A stretch of 64,000 nt of DNA from CAZWZG01 sp964638245 (GTDB lineage Bacteria; Pseudomonadota; Alphaproteobacteria; Rhodobacterales; Rhodobacteraceae). The notes beneath the pieces were generated by a model. That model saw only the letters and a program-made list of their open reading frames with translations, was not told the DNA's origin and searched no databases. Each line of letters starts with the position of its first letter. The stretch's first letter is position 1. The DNA lies in assembly GCA_964638245.1 (NCBI GenBank), contig CAZWZG010000001.1:1-64000 (forward strand), written 5' to 3'. The translations under genes and the position numbers were made by a program. Of this stretch, positions 25,808 through 36,508 are shown piece after piece.

Positions 25808-27784
25808 TTAGAAGATGAAGTCGAAGCTGTCCAAGTCGTTGATGTCGACGTTGCTCAGCGTAACGGTGTTGCCCGCGCCCGCGTCGATGAAGACATCTAG
25901 GCCAATCGACGACATGTGGTTCGCAACGAGATCCGCAAAGTCCATGATCGCCGACACTAGCGAAAAGTCGATCCGCTCAAAGTTGTTTGTCGCTTCGAAA
26001 TCCGTGATCGTATCAGCGCCGAAACCGTCTTCAAAGACGAACGTGTCTGCGTTGAAAGCGCCCTGAAGCGTGTCATTGCCTGAGCCGCCGTTGATGGTAT
26101 CAAATCCAGCGTCGCCGGATAGGAAGTCATCGTCCGCACCACCCTGCAAGGTGTCATTACCGTCGCCGCCAAACAGGCGATCCTCGTCGGTCCCGCCATT
26201 CAGGTCATCATCACCGTTCTGTCCGAAGAGCGAATCCGTGCCTGCATCTCCAAACAGGTCATCATTGTCATTGCCTCCGAACAGGCGGTCAAACCCGTTG
26301 CCTCCGTGCATTTGGTCCTGGCCCGCATCCCCAAACAGGTTGTCCGCCTGGTTCCCGCCCCACATCTGATCGTTGCCCTGCCCGCCCCGCAAAAGGTCGA
26401 AGCCCGCATCGCCGAAGAGCATGTCGTCTCCGTTACCGCCCTCAATAACGTCTTCCTGATTGCCGCCGCGCAACTCGTCGGTGCCGTCGCCACCCCTCAG
26501 GATATCGTTGCCGTTTTCACCCGAGATGCGATCGTCGCCGTCGCGCCCTTCGATCGTATCGGCACCCTCACCGCCCCAAGCGACGTCGTCACCACTGCCC
26601 AAATCTATCGTATCGTCGCCGCCGTCACCCCAAACACGGTCATTCCCGTTTTCACCATAAAGCGTGTCGTTGTTCCCACCACCAAAGATGTTGTCGGCCT
26701 GAGCGCCGCCCCAAAGAGTATCCTGTCCCGACCCTCCTTCCATTAGGTCAAACCCGGCACCGCCATAAGCCACATCATTGCCGCTCCCAAGACGGAAATG
26801 ATTGTCGGCATCGTTGCCTGTGACGGTGTCATTACCCGACCCAAGATAGACATTCTCGATCGTGGTCCCGCGCGCAATAATCATATTGCCCGCCGAACCG
26901 TTCACGTCCGAAATCGCTTCTTCTGCCAGATCGATCCGCTGGTTCGCCGATTGTGATTCAAAGTCGATGGTGTCCACGCCGCCGGAGTCATAAAGCGTGA
27001 CCGAGACCGCGTAGGTCAGTGTCGTCCAGCTATCCAGATAGGTGCCCGTATTCCCGCCATCGCCATAGACGGTATCCCCTGCCCGCGTGCTGGGAACGCC
27101 GTAGAGGTTCTGGATAGCAACGATGTCAGCCAAAGCAGGTGTAATCACATAGGCAAAGCTGGCGTTGACGTCGGTGTTCTCGGTCTGGGTGAAGTACGAC
27201 ATCACTGTCATCTGCCAGCTGTCATTGTCGTAATGCGCGTCGCTGGGGTAGTTGGCGCCGCCGTTGTAGTTTCCAGCATGTCCAAGGCCCAGCGCATGCC
27301 CGATTTCGTGCAGATATGTCTGGAAGAAATATCCATCCGTGCGCGCATCCCCGCCCGACCAGTTCTTGTTCACATTGACATTGACTGAGGCGATATCACC
27401 GTTGCCCCACACGCTCATGCTGGCGTAAGCACCGCTGGCCTCGTCATCAAAGCTGATTTGTGCGCTACCGGTTGTTTCCGAGAAATTCAGCCCCGTCACG
27501 TCACTCCATGCATCCAGAGCCTTGCGCGCCGCTTCCTGACCTTCCGCGTTCAACGCAGTGATGTTCACCGTTAAAGTGTCGCCTACCGAAGCGTTGAACG
27601 AGCGTGCGCCGCCGTAAGGCGCCCAGAAATCATCCGTCAGCTGATCCGCAATTTCATCCACCGTGAATGTCGGTAAACCGCTGCTTTGGGTTCCGCCGCT
27701 GCCCACGGCCCCCGATCCACCCGAAAGGCCTTGATAGCCACAGTCATCGTTGAACGGCTGAAAAGCCTGGCAAATGGTGCACAT
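25808..27784 (-). CDS. RTX metalloprotease, serralysin (M10) family
   Basis: The 658-residue zinc protease has the metzincin motif HEIGHALGLGH (His159, Glu160, His163, His169) and a Met-turn in VMSYFTQTE. The N-terminus (MCTICQAFQPFNDDCGYQG) is a short pro-region without a signal peptide, as in type I secreted serralysins. From about residue 310 onward runs a long series of GGxGxD calcium repeats, then DTFVFEDGFGADTITDFEATN and a DFDFIF-like end. It should be exported by a type I system, not encoded in the window, and fold on binding calcium. It converges tail-to-tail with the propeller-RTX gene, 1 nt apart, and shares its C-terminal module. Confidence 0.92.
   Translation of the reverse strand: MCTICQAFQPFNDDCGYQGLSGGSGAVGSGGTQSSGLPTFTVDEIADQLTDDFWAPYGGARSFNASVGDTLTVNITALNAEGQEAARKALDAWSDVTGLNFSETTGSAQISFDDEASGAYASMSVWGNGDIASVNVNVNKNWSGGDARTDGYFFQTYLHEIGHALGLGHAGNYNGGANYPSDAHYDNDSWQMTVMSYFTQTENTDVNASFAYVITPALADIVAIQNLYGVPSTRAGDTVYGDGGNTGTYLDSWTTLTYAVSVTLYDSGGVDTIDFESQSANQRIDLAEEAISDVNGSAGNMIIARGTTIENVYLGSGNDTVTGNDADNHFRLGSGNDVAYGGAGFDLMEGGSGQDTLWGGAQADNIFGGGNNDTLYGENGNDRVWGDGGDDTIDLGSGDDVAWGGEGADTIEGRDGDDRISGENGNDILRGGDGTDELRGGNQEDVIEGGNGDDMLFGDAGFDLLRGGQGNDQMWGGNQADNLFGDAGQDQMHGGNGFDRLFGGNDNDDLFGDAGTDSLFGQNGDDDLNGGTDEDRLFGGDGNDTLQGGADDDFLSGDAGFDTINGGSGNDTLQGAFNADTFVFEDGFGADTITDFEATNNFERIDFSLVSAIMDFADLVANHMSSIGLDVFIDAGAGNTVTLSNVDINDLDSFDFIF
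25982..26113 (-). repeat. Inverted repeat arm, shared RTX C-terminal module (right copy)
   Basis: Partner of the arm at 25501-25632. Protein-level identity is higher than in the surrounding RTX repeats, suggesting recent duplication or gene conversion between the two genes. Confidence 0.85.
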
Positions 27785-28009
27785 CAGTTCGTCTCCCTCT
27801 TCCGGTCACGATCCGGGAGCGGAAACGGGGAGCGGGTGTCGCGATGCGTCGCCTGCTGGTCCACAATCTGTCTCTTTCCCTCACAGCGACCGGGTAAAAC
27901 CGGTAAGCGTCCCACGAGGGAAGATTTAGGAAACGCACTTTAACGCGAAATGAATCCGCGGGGGCGAAATAAAGGCAATTCCAAGGTCAATTAACAGAAG
28001 GTTAGCGCG

Positions 28010-29065
28010 TCAGACCAACCGCTCGCGACGCGAAAGCGTCCCGCCCAATTCAAGCTGCGGCTCGATCTCGATCCGCTGACCCTCGGCGGGGCCGCCTGCC
28101 ACACGCTCGGCGATGATACGCGCGGCTTCTCGGCCCACTTCGCCACGCCCCGCATCCATTGTCGCCAGCCGCAGCGAAAACCCTTTAAGCAGGTCCAGAC
28201 CGTTGAAGCCCGACAGGCCGATTTGCCCCGGCACATCAATTCCGTTGTCCTGGCAATACATCAGCCCACCCGCGCCGATGACGTCGTTGGAGTAGTAGAT
28301 GAAATCCAGATCGGGGTTGCGCGCGATGACATCCGCCGTCATTTCGCGGCCCTTCTCCATGGACGATCCGTGGGAGTAGAAGGCCTTGTCGATGATCTCG
28401 ACCCCTTCCTTTGCCAGAGCCTCGGTAAAGCCTTCGAAGCGCTTTCGCGCACGGTGGTCCAGCGGCATTTTCGTTCCGAGAAACGCGATATTTCGATAGC
28501 CTTCGCGCAAGATCGCCTGCGCCATCATCCGGCCCGCACGGCGGTGACTTATTCCAACCAGCGAGTCGATCGGCTGACCATCAGTATCCATGATCTCGAC
28601 GACCGGAATCCCGGCGGCAGACAGCATCTTTATAGTAGCTTCGGAATGCTCAAGCCCTGCCACGATAATCCCCGACGGCCGCCAGGACAGCATCTCGAAA
28701 ATCACTTCTTCTTCGCGCTCGGGCTGGTATTCGGTCACCCCGATCACCGGCTGAAGCCCGGTTCCTTCCAGACCCTCGGTGATGCCCGAAAGCACCCGAG
28801 GAAAGACCATGTTGGACAGGCTGGGAACGATCACGCCGACAAGGTTCACACGGCTAGTCGCCAACGCCCCCGCGATCTTGTTGGGCACATATCCCAGCGA
28901 CTTGGCGGCCTGGAGCACCTTCTCCCGCGTCGCCGCCGATACATCGCCACGGTTGCGCAACACCCTGCTGACTGTCATTTCCGAAACGCCTGAGGCTTCG
29001 GAGACATCTTTCAGGGTCAGACCTTTACGCGCCGGATCGTCAACTTCGCCCACGGGATACCTCAT
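28010..29065 (-). CDS. LacI-family transcriptional regulator
   Basis: The 351-residue repressor has an N-terminal LacI helix-turn-helix (LTLKDVSEASGVSEMTVSRVLRNRGDVSAATR) and hinge (LGYVPNKIAGALATSRVN), then a periplasmic-binding-protein-like effector domain (VGVIVPSLSNMVFP ... GLEGTG; HRRAGRMMAQAILREG; DFIYYSNDVIGAGGLMYCQ). The overall pattern resembles GntR-type LacI members that respond to gluconate-like sugars, but the ligand cannot be read from sequence. No sugar-metabolism genes are adjacent, so its targets are probably elsewhere. It is transcribed away from tRNA-Arg. Confidence 0.9.
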   Translation of the reverse strand: MRYPVGEVDDPARKGLTLKDVSEASGVSEMTVSRVLRNRGDVSAATREKVLQAAKSLGYVPNKIAGALATSRVNLVGVIVPSLSNMVFPRVLSGITEGLEGTGLQPVIGVTEYQPEREEEVIFEMLSWRPSGIIVAGLEHSEATIKMLSAAGIPVVEIMDTDGQPIDSLVGISHRRAGRMMAQAILREGYRNIAFLGTKMPLDHRARKRFEGFTEALAKEGVEIIDKAFYSHGSSMEKGREMTADVIARNPDLDFIYYSNDVIGAGGLMYCQDNGIDVPGQIGLSGFNGLDLLKGFSLRLATMDAGRGEVGREAARIIAERVAGGPAEGQRIEIEPQLELGGTLSRRERLV

Positions 29066-29164
29066 CGCTTGACTAAGGCAATGTTAGCGCCTCAACCGCC
29101 CAAAAGGCCAGAGGGTGCAAGCCGTCTTGATTACATCTGCGTTTCGGCCCAATACCGATGCAGC

Positions 29165-29241
29165 GGTCCCGTGGCTCAACTGGATAGAGCAGCCCCCTCC
29201 TAAGGGGCAGGTTGCAGGTTCGAATCCTGCCGGGATCGCCA
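29165..29241 (+). tRNA. tRNA-Arg (anticodon CCT)
   Basis: Acceptor GGTCCCG / CGGGATC (one G-T pair), D arm GGCTCAACTGGATAGAGC, anticodon stem GCCCC / GGGGC with loop CTCCTAA, T arm GCAGG TTCGAAT CCTGC, discriminator G and encoded CCA. The anticodon CCT reads the Arg codon AGG. No integrase or duplicated 3' end was seen nearby. Confidence 0.96.
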
Positions 29242-29378
29242 TCTTGCAACCCGCCAAATGTTCCTCGATCGAGTTTGATCGTATAGCTTCGCGAACGAAC
29301 TGCGGCCCATGCTCGTGCGCGAGCGTGATCTGCGCTGGACAACAGACGTTGAGCGACTGTTCAACCCTGCCTTCAAGT

Positions 29379-30254
29379 CTATTTTGGAGTGACGTCGACT
29401 CTTTGTTGGCTCTTCTGAACCCCAGAAGTTCGCAACACGCCCTTGACCGGCGACACGTCTGCATAATCGCGACCATAGGCAACGGCAATGTGATCAAGTC
29501 CAACTGTGCAAGCGTTGGTTGGGTCATATTCGATCCATCCGGTTTCAACACCGCACCAGGCCGAAACCCACGCGTGCATAGCGTCCGCACCTTCGAGCCT
29601 TTCCTGGCCGGGTGGGGGTATCGTGCGAAGAAACCCCGAAACATATCCGGTCGGAATGCCAAGCGCGCGCAAGCAGCCGATCATGATATGTGAGAAATCC
29701 TGACAGACACCATGGCGATTGGCAAAAGCGACGGAGGGCGGCGTCGTTACATCGGTTGCCGCCGGGTCGAATTGCATCTCTTTGTGGAGCGCGCGCCCAA
29801 CCGCTTCCACAATCTGCAAGGCGGTCATCCCGTTCATCGACTGGTCCATCGCGAAGTTCGTAATCAATTCATCTTCGATGACGCGGATCGAAGGGCCGAG
29901 ATAATGATGCGGCGAATGGGACCGAAGACTCTTTTCTTGAGAAATCTCCTCTGCAAGACCGGACAAGTTGGGGGACAAGTCAAGGTTGAAAGGCGTCAGC
30001 AGCCGCTCCGCTTCTGCCGACAGCACCAGCCTGATCCGGTCAATTGGCACATGAAAAGCGAGTGAGGTCATCGAGTTCCCGAAAAAGTCAGTGCTAAGAT
30101 ACTGTTCGGACGGCGTTGGTTCGACTTCCAGCTTACGGTGTGTGACGATCTGCTTGCCGGGAACGTCAGAAGGAAGCAGCCGCACAAGTGTGCGCGCGTG
30201 ATCGGACGGTCCGCCGTAGGTGTAGTCGATTTCCAGTCGAACTTGGTAACGCAA
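29379..30254 (-). CDS. Transglutaminase-like protein of the ATP-grasp/alpha-E operon
   Basis: The 291-residue protein starts at TTG 30254: GAGGAG lies 6 nt upstream and no suitable ATG exists near the conserved beginning (LRYQVRLEIDYTYGG). The bacterial transglutaminase N-terminal domain (residues 1-150) is followed by the papain-like core with catalytic Cys184 (HGVCQDFSH), His227 (MHAWVSAW) and Asp244 (EYDPTN). Such proteins usually cleave or form amide bonds as peptidases or amidases. It is the third gene of an operon, 11 nt after the ATP-grasp/alpha-E stop. No Anbu-type proteasome homologue follows, although that gene often accompanies this set. Confidence 0.9.
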   Translation of the reverse strand: MRYQVRLEIDYTYGGPSDHARTLVRLLPSDVPGKQIVTHRKLEVEPTPSEQYLSTDFFGNSMTSLAFHVPIDRIRLVLSAEAERLLTPFNLDLSPNLSGLAEEISQEKSLRSHSPHHYLGPSIRVIEDELITNFAMDQSMNGMTALQIVEAVGRALHKEMQFDPAATDVTTPPSVAFANRHGVCQDFSHIMIGCLRALGIPTGYVSGFLRTIPPPGQERLEGADAMHAWVSAWCGVETGWIEYDPTNACTVGLDHIAVAYGRDYADVSPVKGVLRTSGVQKSQQRVDVTPK

Positions 30255-30265
30255 GAGTCGCTCCT

Positions 30266-32659
30266 CTACACTAGGTAGGTTGCCGAGAGCTGATGCGACA
30301 GTTGCTCAATCTCTTTGCGCAGTTTCGATAGCCGGCGGCTGTCAAAATCTGCAGGTCCGGCAACAGAAAGCTCCGCCTCCAGTGGCAGAAGGATGGATAG
30401 CACTTTCGAGACCCTGCCATTGACCATGGCCCCAGGGAGGTTCTGCGCGATGCTTCTCATGGTCGTCACCTGATAATGAAACGACCTTGGGTTGTTGGCG
30501 TCGAGCAGCATTAGGTCGGCGACGGTCTCAAACATGGGATCAATGCGATAGCGACGTTGATGGGTGACGTTGCAATCCCCATACTCCAGCGCAACCTCAG
30601 GGAGGCCAGGTGCATTCTTTTTGCCAGCAAAGCCAGATAACACGGCGGCGACACCGTCGGCCCGCTCAATCGCGCGACCGAAAGTCAGGAAGCGCCATCC
30701 CGATGTCCGATGCATGTTTTCATGGACAAGGCCGCTGAATCCACTGATCTTTCTGAGAAGTACCCGAAGCGCGCGCGCGCTGTCATCGCCCGCCTGAATG
30801 TCGTCAGTCAGGGAATGCAGGCTCGACGTCAAATCCGTCAGAGCAGACCACCCATCGACGGAGAACCTGTCCCTGACCTTTCCGGCCGACACCCGGGCAG
30901 CCTCCAACGAAGGTTGCAGGGCAGCCTTCAGCGGCAGGGTCGGATCGATCAGCATAAGCTTAAGCATTGCCATGATACGCATTAGTTGAGCATCGCTTGT
31001 CCCGTTTTCCGCCACTCTGAGATGAAAGGCGCGCAAGAGCCTCACTGCCCCTTCGGTTCGCTCGAAATAACGACCAAGCCAATATAGGTTATCGGCAGCA
31101 CGGCTGGGCAGCGTACCTGAATCCTCGCGGCGGAAACGGCCAGTATCTAGCAAGGACTCCGTCGGAGCCGGTTCGTCCCGCATGATCCAGACATCGGCTA
31201 CGGATCCTCCCTTCTGCATGGCAAGAGCGGTCGCGTCCCCCGTACGCCCGATGCGCGCATAGCCGCCCGGAAGAAAGATCCAGCCTTTCGATGTGCGGGC
31301 AGCAAAGACTCGGACGGTCATCGGACACGGCATCAACTTGCCGTCGACCCACGCAGGCGTTGTCGACAGCGTAACGGACTCTTGTCCAACAAGATTGAAC
31401 CCCTGCGCTTCAATCCAGTTCGACAGCTCATGCGTGTTCGTGCCACCTACTTTGCCGGCGATCCCTGAAGCATCTCCAATGTCAAATGGAAGTCCACGAC
31501 TGAACGCGTCCCCAATGAACATACGGTCGGCATTTGCTTGTACATAGGCGCGTTCGGATTTCTGCCCGCACCACCACGTCGCGGTGTTCGGAAGCGACAA
31601 AGGCTCACCGAGAAGGACTTCGGAAATCTTGGGCAAAAAGGCCATGAATGAACGGGTCTCGAGTATTCCCGATTGCAGCGCATTGACGAGATTCACGCTC
31701 GACTGGCGCAACGCCTCGACAAGACCCGGCGTACCGATCCTGGACTCTTCGTCCAGCTCAAGTGGATCGGCAAAAGCGGCATCGAGCCGCCTCCAGAGCA
31801 CGCCGACTGGAAGAGGCCCGGAGACTGTACGCACCTGAACTTCGCCATTCTGGACGATCAGATCCTCGCCTTCGAGCAGCATGAGACCGAGATAGCGAGC
31901 GATGTAGGCATGTTCGAAATAGGTTTCATTGCCGGGGCCGGGTGTCAGGATTGCACTTCGCCGACCTTCAGCTCCCGGAAGTGTCTCCATCGCCTCACGG
32001 AAAGCACGGAAGAACCCTGCGAGACGGCTGACATTTTGCCTTGGGAACGGTTCTGGAAAGATACGTGCTGTTGCCATGCGGTTTTCGAGCGCAAAACCCG
32101 CACCTGAAGGCGCCTGCGTTCTGTCGCCCAGAACGAGCCAGGTGCCATCGGGACTTCGTCCGATCTCGAAAGCAAGAAAATGAAGGTAGTTCCCGGAAAC
32201 CGGAGAGAGACCGACCAAAGATCGATGCCATTCAGAGTTGCGTGCTACGAGTTCCTGCGGCAGATGACCACCAAGGACAAGCTCGCACGGACCATAAAGG
32301 TCAGCGACTACCCGCTCCAGAAGCTCGGCACGCTGTGTCAGTCCGGCACAGATGCCGTTCCACTCGGTTTCGTGGAGTATGACAGGGATATGGCTTAGTG
32401 GCCAGTCGCGCTCCTGCATCGGGTTGGCACTGTATTGCCGGTAGAAGACGCCCGCATCCCGGAGATACTGGTCGCCGCGCGCGAAATGGGATTCGCATTC
32501 TTCAGCCGTTAGGCGTGACAATTGGTCAATGAATGGCACCCAGACCGAACGCATTATCCCGTTAGCATCAAAGAGCTCGTCTGCGACGCCATCAGGGACT
32601 GAATAGTCCGCTAGAAGCGCGGAATGCGCCTCGCTGGCCTGTCTTACTTGACCCGTCAT
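30266..32659 (-). CDS. Circularly permuted ATP-grasp fused to alpha-E domain
   Basis: This 797-residue fusion joins a circularly permuted ATP-grasp amidoligase (roughly residues 60-480, with [59 protein letters not shown] and [15 protein letters not shown]) to a helical alpha-E domain (from about 490: [28 protein letters not shown]). In many bacteria these are two separate genes. ATP-grasp enzymes of this type are predicted, from work on amidoligase families, to make peptide-like bonds; alpha-E has no assigned biochemical role. Its ATG overlaps the upstream DUF2126 gene stop (ATGA), and the small transglutaminase follows. Confidence 0.9.
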   Translation of the reverse strand: MTGQVRQASEAHSALLADYSVPDGVADELFDANGIMRSVWVPFIDQLSRLTAEECESHFARGDQYLRDAGVFYRQYSANPMQERDWPLSHIPVILHETEWNGICAGLTQRAELLERVVADLYGPCELVLGGHLPQELVARNSEWHRSLVGLSPVSGNYLHFLAFEIGRSPDGTWLVLGDRTQAPSGAGFALENRMATARIFPEPFPRQNVSRLAGFFRAFREAMETLPGAEGRRSAILTPGPGNETYFEHAYIARYLGLMLLEGEDLIVQNGEVQVRTVSGPLPVGVLWRRLDAAFADPLELDEESRIGTPGLVEALRQSSVNLVNALQSGILETRSFMAFLPKISEVLLGEPLSLPNTATWWCGQKSERAYVQANADRMFIGDAFSRGLPFDIGDASGIAGKVGGTNTHELSNWIEAQGFNLVGQESVTLSTTPAWVDGKLMPCPMTVRVFAARTSKGWIFLPGGYARIGRTGDATALAMQKGGSVADVWIMRDEPAPTESLLDTGRFRREDSGTLPSRAADNLYWLGRYFERTEGAVRLLRAFHLRVAENGTSDAQLMRIMAMLKLMLIDPTLPLKAALQPSLEAARVSAGKVRDRFSVDGWSALTDLTSSLHSLTDDIQAGDDSARALRVLLRKISGFSGLVHENMHRTSGWRFLTFGRAIERADGVAAVLSGFAGKKNAPGLPEVALEYGDCNVTHQRRYRIDPMFETVADLMLLDANNPRSFHYQVTTMRSIAQNLPGAMVNGRVSKVLSILLPLEAELSVAGPADFDSRRLSKLRKEIEQLSHQLSATYLV

Positions 32660-35600
32660 ACGAGCCCGGGCGGTCGGCGCAGATCCAGTGTCGTCGGAAA
32701 CTCGGGATGTGGCGTTTCGTTCTGTGGCGTGTACGATCCGGTCGAGTGCCCATTTGCTTCAAAGCGTGCCAACCTTCGAGCCTCGGCCTCGTTTCCGTTT
32801 ACCGGGAACGTGTCGTAGTTCCGTCCTCCGGGATGCGCTACGTGATACACGCAGCCCGCGATCGGACGGCCGCTCCAACTGTCGTAGACATCAAAAGTCA
32901 GCGGTGCATTGACTTCCAAAACCGGGTGCAATGCCTCGGCCGGTTGCCATGCCTTGAACCTGACGGCGCCAACCATAACACCCGTGACCCCAGCATCAAC
33001 AATGGGCACCGGACGACGATTGCACATGATGCGATACCTGTCTTTTACAGCCGTTGTCATCTTTACCTGAAGCCGCTCGACCGAACTGTCTGTATAACGC
33101 ACCGTTCCGCCGATTGCCCCAGTCTCGCCAAGCACATGCCATGGCTCGAGCGCCTGCCGAAGCTCCAGTCGAACGCCTTCGGCCTCGACCTCGCCACAGA
33201 ACGGAAACCGGAACTCCGCCTGCGCTTCATACCAAACCGGATCAAGTTCAAAGCCGTGGGCCTTTAGGTCGCGCAGGACATCGAGCAGGTCCTCCCAGAG
33301 AAAATGCGGCAGCATGTAACGGTCGTGAAGGATTGTTCCCCAGCGTACTGGCTTTCCCTCTACGGGTGCCTTCCACGACCTTGCAACCAATGCTCTCAAC
33401 AAGAGCTGCTGAGCAAGATTCATGCGTGGGTGCGGCGGCATTTCGAACCCGCGAAACTCGACCAAACCAAGGCGCCCGGTTGGACCGTCAGGAGAATAGA
33501 GCTTGTCGATGCAAATCTCGGCCCGGTGCGTATTGCCCGTGACGTCAGTGAGCATATTTCGCAGCAGGCGATCGATGAGCCAGGGTGCGGGTGGCGCGCC
33601 CTCACCGGGCTTCGGAATTTGCGAGAGCGCGATTTCAAGCTCGTAGAGCGTGTCGTGGCGCGCCTCGTCGATCCTAGGCGCTTGACTCGTCGGACCGATA
33701 AAAAGCCCCGAAAAGAGGTAGGACAGCGACGGGTGGCGCTGCCATAGCAAGATCAGCGACTTAAGAACATCGGGGCGCCTGAGAAACGGGCTATCGTTCG
33801 GAGTCGCGCCACCGACGACAACGTGATTCCCGCCCCCTGTGCCGGTATGACGTCCATCAATCATGAACTTGTCGGCACCAAGGCGGCAATTGCGCGCTTC
33901 CTCGTAGACGGCTTCGGTTGTCGCCACGCATTCGTCCCAACCTGTTGCCGGGTGAATGTTGACCTCGATCACGCCTGGGTCGGGTGCAACTCGGATAACG
34001 TTTAGGCGCGGATCGTGAGGCGGGGCATAGCCTTCGATGTGGATGGGCAATCCCATTTCGCGCGCCGTCTCTTCGGCGGCTGAGAGCAGGTCAAGATAGT
34101 CCTCAGCGTCCTCGACCGGTGGCATAAAAACGCAGAGCCGCCCATCCCGCGGCTCGACAGATATGGCGGTGCGAACGGCCCCGCCGATCGTACCAAGCTG
34201 CTGTTCAACGACGTCCTGCGTTGGGCCGCTGGCCTTAACCCCTGAAACCCGCTGTGTGCGATCACTGCTCGCAGATGGGAGGGCACTCCCCGCTTCGGCA
34301 TGATAGTCTGGCAGCGGATCCCGCTCGACCGTTGGATCGGTGACATAGGTGTAGGGAAACTGTGCTGGTGGGATATAAGGCAGCGTCCCAAGCGGCAGGC
34401 GATAGCCCACCGCGCTGTCGCCCGGAACAAGGAATACTTTCCCGCGTCGCAGCTTCCACTTCTCCGATCGCCATTTCCGGCCCGAAGCCTTCGATTGCCA
34501 GCGCTGGATCGGTAGGATGTGCCCTGCGGGTTCCGTAAGGCCTCTCGCGAAGACCTTCGCGATGCGCGCCCGTTCTTCGGGGTCCTTCAACTTGGAATTT
34601 TCAGGCGTCACATTCTCTGGCAGGTTGGCCTCTTTGACGATCCATTCGGCCGGATCCTCAAAGGCGGCATTAACATACTCGCTGCCAACCCCCAGTTTAT
34701 CCGCCATGCCGCAGAGGAACCGTTCAGATTGCGCAGGCGTTGCTCCGTTGTCCTCATCCTCTTTCGCCACGAGTTTTTCGTCCGACCAGATCGGCTTGCC
34801 ATCTCGGCGCCAGTAGAGAGAAAAGGTCCAGCGCGGCAGGGTCTCGCCGGGATACCATTTGCCTTGCCCGTAGTGCAGAAAACCGCCAGGCGCGAAGCGG
34901 TTTCGCAAACGGCGGATCAGCTTGTCGGCAAGCGCTCGCTTGGTCGGTCCGACCGCGGCAGTGTTCCATTCTTCGCTCTCGAAGTCGTCAATTGAGACAA
35001 AGGTCGGCTCACCGCCCATGGTCAGTCTTGCATCCCCCTCGTTAAGGACAGCATCGACCTGATGCCCTACTGTGTTCAGCTTTTCCCACGCCTCGTCTGA
35101 GAAGGGTTTTGTTATCCGGGGGTGCTCGGCCAGACGGGCGACCTGCATGTCGAAACTGAAATCCGTTTCGGCATAGCTTGCGTATCCGGATATCGGTGCA
35201 GCGTTCCGATAATGCGGCGTCGCGGCCAGCGGGATGTGACTTTCCCCGGCCAGAAGCCCCGAAGTCGGATCGAGGCCGATCCATCCAGCGCCCGGGATAT
35301 AGACCTCGACCCAGGCATGCAGATCGGTGAAGTCGTGATCCGTGCCAGACGGCCCGTCGAGTGCTTTGAGATCGGGCTTGAGCTGGATGAGATATCCCGA
35401 GACGAAACGTGCGGCGAACCCAAGATGCCGCAGCACCTGGACCAAAAGCCAGCTCGAATCTCGGCATGATCCAGTTTGCTTTTCTAAGGTCTCTTCGGGT
35501 GTCTGCACACCCGCTTCTAGTCGAATGGTGTAACCAATCTCGTCAGCCACGCGCGCATTCAGCGACACCAGGAAATCCACCGTACGGTTTTGCTCTGAAT

Positions 35601-36003
35601 CGATTGAAGCGACGAATTGCACGAGACGAGGGCCGTTCGCCTCGGGCGTTCGATAGATGACGAGGTCGTCTTTCAGATCCTCGGGATATTCGAAAGGCCA
35701 GTTTTCAGCGCTGCTTTCGACAAAGAAATCAAACGGATTGTAGACCGTCATGTCGGCAACCAGATCGACTTCGATCTTTAACTCGCGTACTGGCTCGGGA
35801 AAAACGAACCGCGCCATCCAGTTGCCATATGGGTCTTGCTGGTGGTTCACGAAATGCCCGGAAGGCGAAACCTTGAGGCTGTGCGAGATGACGCGCGTCC
35901 TGCTCTGCGGCGCGGGGCGCAATCTGATGATCTGCGGAGATAGGCTGACTGGCCGATCGTATTTGTAGTGTGTCAGGTGAGAAAGGCTTGCTGATATCGA
36001 CAT
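32656..36003 (-). CDS. Large transglutaminase-DUF2126 protein
   Basis: The 1115-residue product (start ATG 36003; the frame is open to 36222 but family similarity begins at [21 protein letters not shown]) has an N-terminal transglutaminase N-domain, a papain-like core with Cys180 (GSCRDSSW), His229 (DLHAWVEVY) and Asp245 (LDPTSG), and a long C-terminal DUF2126 region (for example [55 protein letters not shown]). DUF2126 is found almost only in this context; parts resemble glutamine-synthetase-like or gamma-glutamyl ligase motifs, which is inference. It is the first gene of the three-gene operon; upstream is about 500 nt with no gene. Confidence 0.9.
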   Translation of the reverse strand: MSISASLSHLTHYKYDRPVSLSPQIIRLRPAPQSRTRVISHSLKVSPSGHFVNHQQDPYGNWMARFVFPEPVRELKIEVDLVADMTVYNPFDFFVESSAENWPFEYPEDLKDDLVIYRTPEANGPRLVQFVASIDSEQNRTVDFLVSLNARVADEIGYTIRLEAGVQTPEETLEKQTGSCRDSSWLLVQVLRHLGFAARFVSGYLIQLKPDLKALDGPSGTDHDFTDLHAWVEVYIPGAGWIGLDPTSGLLAGESHIPLAATPHYRNAAPISGYASYAETDFSFDMQVARLAEHPRITKPFSDEAWEKLNTVGHQVDAVLNEGDARLTMGGEPTFVSIDDFESEEWNTAAVGPTKRALADKLIRRLRNRFAPGGFLHYGQGKWYPGETLPRWTFSLYWRRDGKPIWSDEKLVAKEDEDNGATPAQSERFLCGMADKLGVGSEYVNAAFEDPAEWIVKEANLPENVTPENSKLKDPEERARIAKVFARGLTEPAGHILPIQRWQSKASGRKWRSEKWKLRRGKVFLVPGDSAVGYRLPLGTLPYIPPAQFPYTYVTDPTVERDPLPDYHAEAGSALPSASSDRTQRVSGVKASGPTQDVVEQQLGTIGGAVRTAISVEPRDGRLCVFMPPVEDAEDYLDLLSAAEETAREMGLPIHIEGYAPPHDPRLNVIRVAPDPGVIEVNIHPATGWDECVATTEAVYEEARNCRLGADKFMIDGRHTGTGGGNHVVVGGATPNDSPFLRRPDVLKSLILLWQRHPSLSYLFSGLFIGPTSQAPRIDEARHDTLYELEIALSQIPKPGEGAPPAPWLIDRLLRNMLTDVTGNTHRAEICIDKLYSPDGPTGRLGLVEFRGFEMPPHPRMNLAQQLLLRALVARSWKAPVEGKPVRWGTILHDRYMLPHFLWEDLLDVLRDLKAHGFELDPVWYEAQAEFRFPFCGEVEAEGVRLELRQALEPWHVLGETGAIGGTVRYTDSSVERLQVKMTTAVKDRYRIMCNRRPVPIVDAGVTGVMVGAVRFKAWQPAEALHPVLEVNAPLTFDVYDSWSGRPIAGCVYHVAHPGGRNYDTFPVNGNEAEARRLARFEANGHSTGSYTPQNETPHPEFPTTLDLRRPPGLV

Positions 36004-36508
36004 TTTGCCCGGTGTTTTTTTATGTTCAGTTCGGACATGGCATCTTTGGCGCCGCGATCCCAGCAAATCCGACTCTGCAGCGCTGCCTTCCACCTCATTT
36101 TTTTGAGTCAAGGCTTTTTGTATCAGCGTGTTGCGTAAGCTCACGAACGTTGCGCAGGCGCGAGCAGGGCCATTCACCAGATGCATCAGCCTTGAGGTCC
36201 GTATCCCAATGGCTGATCCCATCGGCAGGTTGAGGTCAGCCGTCGACCTGAAGACCGGACAACCCTGTTCCTATCGATTTTGCACCCACTCGAATCGAAA
36301 ACCGGATCGGCTACTAAACTCTGGCTGACGTCGAGCACGCCTCCCAGCGATAGCACTCTCGGTTTCCATTCTATGTTGGAAGGACGTTGTCCGCATGGTC
36401 CCAATTGAAAAGACCGCTGGCAACACTCTGGCACCGAACCCTTCGATAAACGCCACCCCGAGCTTTTGATGCAGGAGCTTCCGACAAAGAGTCCCACCAT
36501 TTTCGTCT
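36004..36508. other. Intergenic, no gene recognised
   Basis: About 505 bases between the DUF2126 gene and the sulfatase pseudogene. Several short open frames exist on both strands but none has a recognisable motif, ribosome binding site or start. It should contain the promoter of the minus-strand DUF2126 operon. Because it borders decayed genes, it may hold unrecognisable remnants. Confidence 0.5.

Noticed and set aside
23254..27784. RTX toxin with an adjacent type I secretion operon
   Set aside because: No HlyB, HlyD or TolC-like genes are in the window and no toxin domain is visible; only the RTX repeats and tails support secretion.
29165..29241. tRNA-Arg as integration site of a genomic island containing the decayed genes
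   Set aside because: No integrase and no repeated tRNA 3' end were found between 29 and 42 kb, and the intact amidoligase operon lies between.
29084..29693. Open frames on both strands over tRNA-Arg
   Set aside because: They read through the tRNA and into the transglutaminase end, without start signals.
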